Positions 1 through 8,111 of a DNA stretch of 17,180 nucleotides are shown piece by piece. A program made the translations under genes and the position numbers. Origin of the DNA: Chitinophagaceae bacterium UBA2467 (lineage in GTDB: Bacteria > Bacteroidota > Bacteroidia > Chitinophagales > Chitinophagaceae). Position 1 is the first letter of the stretch. Every line of letters begins with the position of its first letter. Location: positions 30,770 to 47,949 of the forward strand of contig DDPN01000143.1 of assembly GCA_002342205.1 (NCBI GenBank), read 5' to 3'. The notes under the pieces are model-generated. The model was not told the DNA's origin and made no database searches. It saw only the letters and a program-made list of their open reading frames with translations.

Positions 1-2022
1 ATTCGCATGATGCGTGATCTGGGAAATTTTTCAGGAGGTTGTAATGTTCAGTTTGCGCTAAATCCAGATACAGAAGAGATTATTGCCATAGAGATCAATC
101 CTCGTGTGAGCCGTTCTTCTGCCTTGGCCAGTAAAGCAACAGGATATCCCATTGCAAAAATTGCTGCGAAACTTGCCATTGGTTATAACTTGGATGAACT
201 CGAAAATCAAATTACAAAAACCACTTCTGCCTATTTTGAACCCACCCTAGATTATGTGATTGTAAAGATTCCTCGTTGGAATTTTGACAAATTCAAGGGC
301 GCGAATGATACGTTGGGTTTACAGATGAAGAGCGTTGGAGAAGTAATGGGTATCGGGCGCAGTTTTACAGAAGCCATTCAGAAAGCTTGTCAAAGTTTAG
401 AAAATAACGCGGTAGGATTGGGATACTATGGCAAAAGCATGATGCGTGCAGAAGAGTTATTAGAATATATCAAAACACCAAAATGGGATCGACTCTTCCG
501 AATCAAAGATGCGTTGCAAGCAGGCATTTCAGTTAGTTCTATATCAAAAGCAACCAATGGTATTGATCGTTGGTTCCTTTACGAAATACAAAAAATTGTA
601 AACCTCGAAAAAGAGTTAGCAAAATATAGTCTCGAAGAACTTCCGCTTTCCTTGCTGGAAGAAGCCAAGGTAGAAGGTTTTAGCGATGAACAGATTGCAC
701 GCATTGTACGCAATGGAGACGAAGATGCGGTGTATGAAAAAAGAAAGAAAGCCGGTATCACACGTGTTTACAAAATGGTAGACACTTGTGCAGCTGAGTT
801 TGAAGCAAAAACACCTTACTTCTATTCCACTTTTGAAAAAGGAAATCACAACGAGAGTATTGTTTCTGACAGAAAGAAAATAATTGTATTGGGTTCAGGC
901 CCTAATCGCATTGGACAGGGAATTGAGTTTGATTATTGCTGTGTGCACGGTTTACTGGCTATCAAAGAAGCCGGATTTGAAGCTATCATGGTGAACTGTA
1001 ATCCTGAAACAGTATCCACCGATTTTGATATGGCAGACAAACTTTATTTTGAACCTGTCTATTGGGAACATCTTTGGGAAATTATCGAGCATGAAAAACC
1101 AGAAGGTGTTATTGTGCAATTAGGAGGTCAAACTGCACTCAAACTAGCGGAGCGTTTACACCAACGTGGCATCCGTATCATTGGAACTTCTTATGACAGT
1201 TTAGACATTGCAGAGGATCGTGGCCGATTCAGTGATATGCTGAAAGAGCTAGGTGTACCTTATCCAGAATATGGTACAGCATGGGATGTAGATGAAGCCA
1301 TACAAGTTGCTAATAAAGTGGGATACCCTGTGCTGGTTCGCCCTTCTTATGTATTGGGCGGACAACGGATGCGTATTGTGATCAATGATGATGAAGTAGA
1401 AAAAGCAGTTGTTAGCTTGCTCAAGCATATACCAGGTAATAAGATTTTGATTGATCATTTTTTAGACCGCTGTCAAGAAGCGGAGATTGACGCCATTTTT
1501 GATGGTACCGATTTTCACGTGATGGGTGTCATGGAACATATTGAACCTGCAGGTATACACTCCGGAGATAGTAATGCGGTGTTACCCGCTTTCAATCTAT
1601 CGCCACTCATTGTGCAAAAAATGGAGGAGTACGGAGAAAAAATTGCACGCGCCTTAAACATCCAAGGATTGATCAATATCCAATTCGCTATTAAGGATGG
1701 CAAGGTGTTTGTGATAGAAGCCAATCCACGCGCTTCAAGAACTACCCCCTTTATTGCAAAAGCATACCAGATTCCTTATTTGAATGTTGCTACCAAAGTA
1801 ATGTTGGGTACACATAAATTAAAAGATTTCACCTTCGAGAAAAAACTGGATGGCTTTGCCATTAAGGAACCCGTGTTTAGTTTCAATAAGTTTCCAGGCG
1901 TTAACAAAGAGTTGGGACCTGAAATGAAATCGACCGGAGAAGCTATCCGTTTCATTAAAGATTTGCGAGATCCATACTTCCGTCAGTTATACAAAGACAG
2001 AAGTATGTACTTGAGCAAGTAA
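1..2022 (+). CDS. carB: Carbamoyl-phosphate synthase large subunit, C-terminal part (5' end outside window)
   Basis: The enzyme makes carbamoyl phosphate from bicarbonate, ATP and ammonia delivered by CarA, for pyrimidine and arginine synthesis. The reading frame is open from base 1, so the start lies upstream. By motif matching, the first visible Met (base 7) corresponds to about residue 271 of E. coli CarB: the metal ligands of the first ATP-grasp site are visible as Q in NVQFA and as E and N in IEINPRVSR, at the same spacing as Q285/E299/N301. A linker/oligomerisation region follows, then the second half with GSGPNRIGQGIEFDY and the second ATP-grasp motif VIEANPRASRT. The protein stops at RSMYLSK, shortly after GPEMKSTGEAI, so the roughly 140-residue C-terminal MGS-like allosteric domain of the E. 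coli enzyme is absent. Full length would be near 940 residues. Identity is certain. Confidence 0.97.
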   Translation: MRMMRDLGNFSGGCNVQFALNPDTEEIIAIEINPRVSRSSALASKATGYPIAKIAAKLAIGYNLDELENQITKTTSAYFEPTLDYVIVKIPRWNFDKFKGANDTLGLQMKSVGEVMGIGRSFTEAIQKACQSLENNAVGLGYYGKSMMRAEELLEYIKTPKWDRLFRIKDALQAGISVSSISKATNGIDRWFLYEIQKIVNLEKELAKYSLEELPLSLLEEAKVEGFSDEQIARIVRNGDEDAVYEKRKKAGITRVYKMVDTCAAEFEAKTPYFYSTFEKGNHNESIVSDRKKIIVLGSGPNRIGQGIEFDYCCVHGLLAIKEAGFEAIMVNCNPETVSTDFDMADKLYFEPVYWEHLWEIIEHEKPEGVIVQLGGQTALKLAERLHQRGIRIIGTSYDSLDIAEDRGRFSDMLKELGVPYPEYGTAWDVDEAIQVANKVGYPVLVRPSYVLGGQRMRIVINDDEVEKAVVSLLKHIPGNKILIDHFLDRCQEAEIDAIFDGTDFHVMGVMEHIEPAGIHSGDSNAVLPAFNLSPLIVQKMEEYGEKIARALNIQGLINIQFAIKDGKVFVIEANPRASRTTPFIAKAYQIPYLNVATKVMLGTHKLKDFTFEKKLDGFAIKEPVFSFNKFPGVNKELGPEMKSTGEAIRFIKDLRDPYFRQLYKDRSMYLSK

Positions 2023-2043
2023 GCCCCCTTGCATTTTGATTTG

Positions 2044-2067
2044 GCATCGCATAGTTTATGCGGATGC
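2044..2067 (+). promoter_or_regulatory. Stem-loop enclosing the comEC start codon
   Basis: The arms GCATCGCATA (2044-2053) and TATGC-G-GATGC (2057-2067) pair over 10 bp with a single bulged G and a 3-nt loop. The right arm holds both candidate ATG codons of comEC (2058 and 2064). The hairpin is not followed by a T-run, so it does not look like a terminator. The pairing is seen directly; a translational role is inference. Confidence 0.45.
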
Positions 2068-4151
2068 ATCCCACTTTGATCCGTTATTGGATCCGAACTC
2101 CTTTTTTGCTGCCCTTAGCTGGATTAATAGCGGGTATTATTATGCAAGCAAACCTGCAACTGAATCTGACAGCGCTAGGATCAATTTTGGCAGGATGTGT
2201 ATTTTGTATTTTTCTTTTTTTCTCCCTCCCCTTACGTGTTCGATTCCGACAAAGCAAACTGGGTTATTGGATTGCTTTTTTACTTTTTTGGGCAACAGGT
2301 TTATTACTTACACAACTCAAGGACATTCGCAATCAAAAAAACTGGCTCGGAAATTTTATAAACGAGGAATCATTTCAATCGCTGGAATTAGTCGTGGTGC
2401 AGGACCCCGTAGAAAGAACGAAGACGATCAGACTATTTGGAAAAGCAACGAGCGTCAAAACAAAAAATAAACGCATTCCCGTAACAGGTAATGTACTGAT
2501 CTACGTTCCTAAAAAAGATAGTTGCCGTTTTGCGCTTCCGGGTGATCGATTGCTTATACATAAAGCACCCGTATTAATTGAATTGACAGGAAACCCTGGT
2601 GAAATAAACTGGGTGCGACACTATGCGCAGGAAGATTGTACACATCGGGTTTTTTTAAAAGAAGGAGAATATGCGTTTTTAAAAAAAGAAAAATACAACT
2701 ATCGTTTAGCTCGTTTTATCTCACAACTAAGACAGTATATATTAAGACGCTTACATGAAACTATTCCTGATAAAAGTGCAGCAGGACTAGCAGCTGCCCT
2801 TTTAATCGGATACAGACAAGAATTAGACCCCGTTATAAATCAATCGTATAGTAATACGGGGGTTGTGCATATCATAGCAATCTCAGGAATGCACCTTGCA
2901 TTAATTGGATGGCTACTGCAACAAATTTTTTCTCCATTCCAAAAAAATAGAATCACACAGCTACTTTCTCAGTTATTAATTATCGCAATCATCTGGCTAT
3001 TTAGTTTACTGGCAGGCGCAACACCCTCCGTACTTCGTGCTGCATTATCTTTTTCAATCGCAACAGCAGGTATCTTTTTTGAAAGAAAACCCAATTCACT
3101 CAACTCCCTATTTGCGGCCGGATTTTTTCTACTCTTGCTACAGCCCCTATGGGTTTGGGATCTTGGTTTTCAATTATCTTTCTTAGCTGTACTTAGCATT
3201 TTACTTTTTGGTAAAACGCTGCAACAGTTCAGTAGCGATGTGCCTAAATGGTTAAATCAGCCGGTTCAATTAATGGCAGTAACCACGGCAGCACAAGTAC
3301 TAACCCTCCCACTTACTCTATACTACTTTCATCAATTCCCCGCATCTTTTTTTCTGAGTAACCTGATCGCAATCCCACTTTCCACCTGTATTCTTTATGT
3401 GCTGATTGCTATACTTGGCTTTGGATTTATCCCTGTGATGGGATTAGTGTTAGGACAAACTGCAACCTATTTAATCCAACTTATGAACCAGCTCATTCAA
3501 TGGATTGAAAAATTACCTGGTTTTATATGGACACAATTATACTGGACAGTACCTGAAACAATTTTACTGACTTTTCTACTTCTTGCAGCCGGGCATTGGC
3601 TAATCAATCAATCAAAAACAGGTTTTTATTACACAACATTCCTTGTTTGCTTACTCAGTTCTTTGCAATGGTATGAACTCCAAAAAAGGAATAAACAATC
3701 ACAGCTGGTAATTTATAATACTACGCGCATCACGTCATTCACCTGGATACGAGGAAAAACCGCAATCAGCTTTACAACTGCAAAGGATGAGGAAGATTCA
3801 ATTCATCTGCGCTACCTCACAAAACCCTGCGAGGCTACTTTTCAAGTTCGACAACACCAATTCAATGCGTTGGCACCCATTGTTGCGCTGCCAGACATTA
3901 ATTTGATGATTCCAGACCGTAGCCGCGTTCCCCCCACTTCATCGGCAGAGCCAGTTCATTTTTTATTGGTCTCAAAGATGGCGCCTTTTGAAGGATTGGG
4001 TTGGTTAAAAGCGAGACCGGTACAATTGGCAGTGCTCGATGCAACACTGGGAACGAAAACCAGAAATGAATGGAGGAGACTACTGGAAAAAGAAAAGATT
4101 CCATTTTATGATATTCGGGTTTCAGGTGCTTTTGTACACTCCCTTCGATAA
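2058..4151 (+). CDS. comEC: ComEC/Rec2-family DNA internalisation channel
   Basis: This polytopic inner-membrane protein is the channel that carries single-stranded DNA into the cytoplasm in natural transformation. The 697 residues begin with hydrophobic helices and a soluble OB-like region (DUF4131-like). The Competence core follows, marked by AAALLIGYRQELD and the signature IIAISGMH (residues 272-279) and then several membrane segments including FQLSFLAVLSILLFG. The C-terminal soluble part (about 550-697) sits where B. subtilis ComEC carries a metallo-beta-lactamase domain, but no HxHxDH motif is present, so any such domain is degenerate. The gene starts 35 bp after carB and may be co-transcribed with it. 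Starts at 2058 and 2064 are both possible; neither has a Shine-Dalgarno sequence. Family assignment is firm; active DNA uptake is not shown. Confidence 0.93.
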   Translation: MRMHPTLIRYWIRTPFLLPLAGLIAGIIMQANLQLNLTALGSILAGCVFCIFLFFSLPLRVRFRQSKLGYWIAFLLFWATGLLLTQLKDIRNQKNWLGNFINEESFQSLELVVVQDPVERTKTIRLFGKATSVKTKNKRIPVTGNVLIYVPKKDSCRFALPGDRLLIHKAPVLIELTGNPGEINWVRHYAQEDCTHRVFLKEGEYAFLKKEKYNYRLARFISQLRQYILRRLHETIPDKSAAGLAAALLIGYRQELDPVINQSYSNTGVVHIIAISGMHLALIGWLLQQIFSPFQKNRITQLLSQLLIIAIIWLFSLLAGATPSVLRAALSFSIATAGIFFERKPNSLNSLFAAGFFLLLLQPLWVWDLGFQLSFLAVLSILLFGKTLQQFSSDVPKWLNQPVQLMAVTTAAQVLTLPLTLYYFHQFPASFFLSNLIAIPLSTCILYVLIAILGFGFIPVMGLVLGQTATYLIQLMNQLIQWIEKLPGFIWTQLYWTVPETILLTFLLLAAGHWLINQSKTGFYYTTFLVCLLSSLQWYELQKRNKQSQLVIYNTTRITSFTWIRGKTAISFTTAKDEEDSIHLRYLTKPCEATFQVRQHQFNALAPIVALPDINLMIPDRSRVPPTSSAEPVHFLLVSKMAPFEGLGWLKARPVQLAVLDATLGTKTRNEWRRLLEKEKIPFYDIRVSGAFVHSLR

Positions 4152-4161
4152 AGTACCTTTG
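4131..4161 (+). promoter_or_regulatory. Bacteroidota-type promoter of purH
   Basis: TTTG at 4131-4134 and TACCTTTG at 4154-4161 are separated by 19 nt. This matches the published Bacteroidota sigma-ABfr consensus of a -33 TTTG and a -7 TAnnTTTG with about 19-21 nt between. Initiation would be expected near 4168, giving a leader of about 16 nt before the purH ATG at 4184. The -33 element lies inside the last codons of comEC. Confidence 0.72.
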
Positions 4162-4183
4162 AGCCTCTTTTATAATTTCCCTT

Positions 4184-5695
4184 ATGAACAAAACTATTCG
4201 CACGGCACTGCTATCTGTATTTTATAAAGATGGTCTTGAACCCCTTGTTCGGTTATTACATCAACAAGGTGTAATCCTTTACTCCACTGGCGGTACACAA
4301 ACTTTTATTGAATCACTGGGGATTCCTGTTATTCCGGTTGAAAATTTAACTAGTTATCCATCTATTTTAGGCGGAAGAGTAAAAACACTTCACCCATCGG
4401 TATTTGGAGGCATACTCGGTAAAAGAGAAGATGCTACGCATGTGCAGGAAATGGAGCAATATAAAATTCCAACATTGGATCTGGTTATTGTAGACCTGTA
4501 TCCTTTTGAAGAAACTGTTGCCTCCACGACGGATGAAAAAGCAATCATCGAAAAAATAGATATCGGCGGGCCTTCTATGATCAGGGCAGCCGCAAAAAAT
4601 TTTAGAGATGTGACTGTGGTAGCAGCCAAAACAGAATATTCTTACTTAGAAACTATTTTGACGGAGCAAAACGGTACAATTACCATTGAGCAACGTAAAG
4701 AGCTGGCTGCAAAAGCATTTCAGGTAGTAGCACGTTACGATGTTGCTATTGCTTCTTACTTTGATCCAACTGCCTCTTTGCAATTTGTAAATGCAACAGC
4801 AAATCCACGCTCCTTGCGTTATGGCGAAAATCCTCATCAGTCTGCTACCTATTACGGAGCGCTATCCAATCTATTTACTCAACTGAATGGGAAAGAGCTT
4901 TCTTATAATAATCTGGTAGATGTAGATGCAGCTGTACAATTGATCAGTGAGTTTTCTGCAACTACGTTTGCCATCATCAAACACACTAATGTTTGTGGAA
5001 TTGCACAACGCCCGAGTGTAAAAGAAAGTTGGGAAGCTGCATTGGCAGGCGATCCGGAAAGTGCATTTGGTGGCGTATTGGTATGTAACCAGCAAATTGA
5101 TGCTGCAACTGCAGAAGCCATCTCTTCTATTTTCTTTGAGGTATTGATTGCTCCCTCCTATTCAGCAGAAGCTCTTGCAATTTTACAGGCTAAGAAAAAT
5201 CGAATTTTACTACAGCAATTACAGCCTGTATCCTCATCAATACAATTCAAATCGGTTCTTAATGGTGTACTTACGCAGCAAAATGATGCAGGTAATTATG
5301 CAGAATGGAAAGAGTCCGGTGGAAGAACTTGTACAGATGCCGAAAAGGAAAATCTGGTTTTTGCCAATATAGTTTGTAAACATCTCAAATCAAATGCGAT
5401 TGCTTTAGTTCAAAATAAACAGTTGATAGGTAAAGGATGCGGACAAACCAGTCGGATTGATTCACTTCGTCAGGCATTGGAAAAAGCAAAACAGTTTAAT
5501 GCAGACCTACAGGGAGCTGTACTGGCAAGTGATGCATTTTTCCCCTTTGATGATTGTGTTCGAATGGCACATGCCGCAGGTATCACCGCATTCATCCAAC
5601 CAGGAGGATCTATTCGTGACCAGGACTCAATAGATTATTGTAAACAAAATAACTTAGCATTAGTGATTACCGGATTAAGACACTTTAAACACTAA
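4184..5695 (+). CDS. purH: Bifunctional AICAR formyltransferase / IMP cyclohydrolase
   Basis: PurH catalyses the last two steps of IMP synthesis in the cytoplasm: formyl transfer from 10-formyl-THF to AICAR, then ring closure. The 503 residues are close to the family length (E. coli 529). The N-terminal MGS-fold cyclohydrolase shows STGGTQTF and GGRVKTLHPSVFGGIL; the middle shows NIDIGGPSM-like DIGGPSMIRAAAKN. The formyltransferase part has LSYNNLVDVDAA, the catalytic Lys-His pair in KHTNVCG (K266, H267), SAFGG, SNAIAL, SDAFFPF and IQPGGSIRD, and ends with RHFKH. The only visible deviation is Val where many homologues have Pro in KHxNPCG. The start is fixed by the promoter just upstream. The next gene begins on the last base of the stop codon, which suggests co-transcription. 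Confidence 0.97.
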   Translation: MNKTIRTALLSVFYKDGLEPLVRLLHQQGVILYSTGGTQTFIESLGIPVIPVENLTSYPSILGGRVKTLHPSVFGGILGKREDATHVQEMEQYKIPTLDLVIVDLYPFEETVASTTDEKAIIEKIDIGGPSMIRAAAKNFRDVTVVAAKTEYSYLETILTEQNGTITIEQRKELAAKAFQVVARYDVAIASYFDPTASLQFVNATANPRSLRYGENPHQSATYYGALSNLFTQLNGKELSYNNLVDVDAAVQLISEFSATTFAIIKHTNVCGIAQRPSVKESWEAALAGDPESAFGGVLVCNQQIDAATAEAISSIFFEVLIAPSYSAEALAILQAKKNRILLQQLQPVSSSIQFKSVLNGVLTQQNDAGNYAEWKESGGRTCTDAEKENLVFANIVCKHLKSNAIALVQNKQLIGKGCGQTSRIDSLRQALEKAKQFNADLQGAVLASDAFFPFDDCVRMAHAAGITAFIQPGGSIRDQDSIDYCKQNNLALVITGLRHFKH

Positions 5696-6705
5696 TGGGG
5701 TCCTTTGATTTTAATCGACTTTTGGTTCAACCCTCTGTTGAAACGCTGAAAAGATTATCGGTATTCAATCCGTTTACACTGCATAAAAAAGGAACGCGTA
5801 CTAAAGCATTCATGGCAGTCGCTGCTGTTTGCGTTCTGTGGGGAACCACCTGGGTTGCCTCAAAAGAAGGAGTTCGGCATATTCCAGCCTTACAACTAGC
5901 GGGACTCCGCCAATTAAGCGCTGGTATTTTATATGTAAGTTATTTTATAATCACCGGTGCGAGATTCCCAAAGGGAAAGGAATGGAGACCTTTATTATTA
6001 TTGAGTTTACTCAATTTCATCTTGAGCAACGGTCTCAGCACCTGGGGTGTTAAATATATCTCGGCCGGACTGGCCGCTATCATGGGAGCTATTTTCCCTA
6101 TTTGGTTAGTGGTAATAGGACTATTTACTTCCAAAGAAAAACTACCGCGTAAAGCAATCACTGGTTTACTATTGGGCTTTGGCGGTGTTTGTATTATTTT
6201 TTATGACCACCTGCAAGACTTTTTGAATCCAGACTTCCGATTTGGGATTATGCTTTCATTATTGGCTACTTGGAGTTGGGCATTTGCAACTATAACTACT
6301 AAACAACAAGCCGCAAATTTTAATCCGTACTTCAGCATGGGGATTCAAATGTTGATTTCCGGTTCCATCCTTACCATAGGAACGAATGTAAGTGGATATG
6401 CGATTCCCCTGCAAGCAATTCCTTGGCAATCGTGGGCCGTGATCAGCTATATGGTTTTAATGGGTTCCGTGTTTTCTTTTCTGTGCTATCTATATGCACT
6501 ACAACATTTACCTACCGAACAGGTTTCCATTTATGCATATGTAAATCCGGTAGTGGCCTTATTACTGGGAGTATGGCTATTTGATGAAAAAATTTCGCTC
6601 TTCATCATTACAGGAGGAGCTGTAGCGCTATTAGGCGTATGGCTAGTAAACAAAGCATTTAAAAATGCAACTACACCTGAACAGCCGGAAACAGAAGGAA
6701 TGTAA
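5695..6705 (+). CDS. EamA/DMT-family transporter (RhaT/YdcZ-like exporter)
   Basis: A drug/metabolite transporter superfamily protein of the inner membrane with two EamA repeats (about residues 40-170 and 185-325) and about ten predicted membrane helices. The typical first helix is visible as FMAVAAVCVLWGTTWVASKE, and the second repeat ends with the characteristic VNPVVALLLG. The substrate cannot be deduced; amino acids, metabolites and drugs are all known for the family. The frame opens at 5695 with TAATG overlapping the purH stop, giving a polar 39-residue extension before the first helix. An alternative ATG at 5812 would give a more usual length, and the sequence does not decide between them. 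It converges on the lutB-like gene with 3 bp between the stops. Confidence 0.88.
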   Translation: MGSFDFNRLLVQPSVETLKRLSVFNPFTLHKKGTRTKAFMAVAAVCVLWGTTWVASKEGVRHIPALQLAGLRQLSAGILYVSYFIITGARFPKGKEWRPLLLLSLLNFILSNGLSTWGVKYISAGLAAIMGAIFPIWLVVIGLFTSKEKLPRKAITGLLLGFGGVCIIFYDHLQDFLNPDFRFGIMLSLLATWSWAFATITTKQQAANFNPYFSMGIQMLISGSILTIGTNVSGYAIPLQAIPWQSWAVISYMVLMGSVFSFLCYLYALQHLPTEQVSIYAYVNPVVALLLGVWLFDEKISLFIITGGAVALLGVWLVNKAFKNATTPEQPETEGM

Positions 6706-6708
6706 AGA

Positions 6709-8088
6709 TTAAGTGTCTCCGTATTTGTCTCGCCAGCGTTGATTAAATGTGCGATCAGGAAACTGAAGAGGCCCTCGTTGTGCAGTCCAGCTTTTGAAAA
6801 CCTTATTCACAAACCAGTTCTTCATTTTACCACTCGCCATATTTAGAGAAGGCCTAAATAACATCGCTTGCTTCCAGCCTTGCCAAGCCATTTTTTCTTT
6901 CCAGTCATTCTTTTTTTCACGTACGGATTGGTATCTATTTTCTAATAACAACTCGTGCAAGTTGATCTTGACTGCACAAACTGCAGTACAATTTCCACAA
7001 AGCGAAGATGCATAGCTAAGATGTTTATATTCATCCAAGCCTTGCAGATGTGGTGTAATCACAGACCCAATAGGACCACTGTACGTAACTCCATAGGCAT
7101 GACCCCCGATATTTTTATAAATCGGACAGGCATTTAAACAAGCTCCACACCGTATACAATACAGACTCTCTCGTTGTCTTTCATCTGCCAATATATTAGT
7201 GCGACCATTATCCAATAAAATCACAATCATTTCTTCGGGTCCATCTGTTTCACCAGGTTGGCGTGGGCCCGTCACGAGTGAATTATAAACAGTAACCCGT
7301 TGCCCAGTTCCATACGTGGCAAGTAGTGGCCAAAAAAGTCCCAGCTCATTGATAGAGCTAATCACCTTTTCAATACCTACAATAACAATATGCGTGGAAG
7401 GCCAGGCGCAGCTTAATCTTGCATTCCCCTCGTTTTCGGTAACAGCAATACCACCCACATCTGCAACAATAAAGTTGGCTCCGGTAACACCAACTTCGGC
7501 CTGAACATATTTTTTACGTAAAACTTCTCTTGCCTTTAGTGTCAACTGCTCGGGTGTAGCCTTTGGATCCGTTCCTAATTTTTCAGCAAATAGTTTGGCC
7601 ACATCTTCCTTACTCTTATGCATGGCCGGTGTCACGATATGATAAGGCGCTTCACCATCTAACTGCTGAATATATTCACCCAAGTCTGTTTCAACACTTT
7701 CTACTCCAATGGATGACAGATAATCATTTAAATGAATTTCTTCTGTCACCATGCTTTTACTCTTGACTAGTGTCTTACACTTTTTCTCCTTACATATCTT
7801 ACCGATTGCTTCTTGCGCTTGTGTAACATCTTCGGCCCAAATCACTTTGGCCCCGCGAGAAGTAATAATAGATTCAAACAATTCCAGCTGCTTATCCAAT
7901 GTAGCGATGGCCTTCCATTTTGCATTCTTTGCTTTTTCACGCGCCAGCTCTACATCCATGAACTGTTGCTTTCCTTTTGGCACAACAGCATTATACTTGC
8001 CAATATTAAAATTGATTTTACGCCGGTGTTCTCGGTCGGCTGCTTTGATTGTACTACTGGCTAAAAATTGTTCTTGTGTCTCTTTCAC
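6709..8088 (-). CDS. lutB: LutB-like LUD-domain iron-sulfur oxidoreductase
   Basis: A 459-residue relative of LutB (YkgF), a subunit of the LutABC iron-sulfur L-lactate oxidising complex at the cytoplasmic side. The LUD domain covers roughly residues 65-300 and includes GVTGANFIVADVGGIAVTE and NEGNARL. Two 4Fe-4S motifs follow: CIRCGACLNACP (C311, C314, C317, C321) and CGNCTAVC (C364, C367, C371). The C-terminal tail resembles the LutB_C region. Length and domain order fit LutB. No lutA or lutC lies in this window; the gene is instead last in the gldE-gldD-DUF3109 cluster, 23 bp after the DUF3109 gene. The true substrate is therefore not certain: lactate is the family expectation, and other 2-hydroxy acids or another electron-transfer role remain possible. 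Confidence 0.87.
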   Translation of the reverse strand: MKETQEQFLASSTIKAADREHRRKINFNIGKYNAVVPKGKQQFMDVELAREKAKNAKWKAIATLDKQLELFESIITSRGAKVIWAEDVTQAQEAIGKICKEKKCKTLVKSKSMVTEEIHLNDYLSSIGVESVETDLGEYIQQLDGEAPYHIVTPAMHKSKEDVAKLFAEKLGTDPKATPEQLTLKAREVLRKKYVQAEVGVTGANFIVADVGGIAVTENEGNARLSCAWPSTHIVIVGIEKVISSINELGLFWPLLATYGTGQRVTVYNSLVTGPRQPGETDGPEEMIVILLDNGRTNILADERQRESLYCIRCGACLNACPIYKNIGGHAYGVTYSGPIGSVITPHLQGLDEYKHLSYASSLCGNCTAVCAVKINLHELLLENRYQSVREKKNDWKEKMAWQGWKQAMLFRPSLNMASGKMKNWFVNKVFKSWTAQRGPLQFPDRTFNQRWRDKYGDT

Positions 8089-8111
8089 TTTGTTAAGTTA
8101 AAAGAAATTAT

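Noticed and set aside
2036..2470. 144-codon + frame overlapping the start of comEC
   Set aside because: It lies in another frame of a firmly identified gene, and its translation shows no recognisable motif.
4979..4999. KHTNVCG instead of KHxNPCG in PurH as a sign of lost activity
   Set aside because: The catalytic Lys-His pair and all other blocks are intact; Pro to Val beside it is more likely lineage variation.
7751..8101. 116-codon + frame antisense to the lutB start
   Set aside because: It is a shadow of the LutB N-terminus, with no family features and no promoter.
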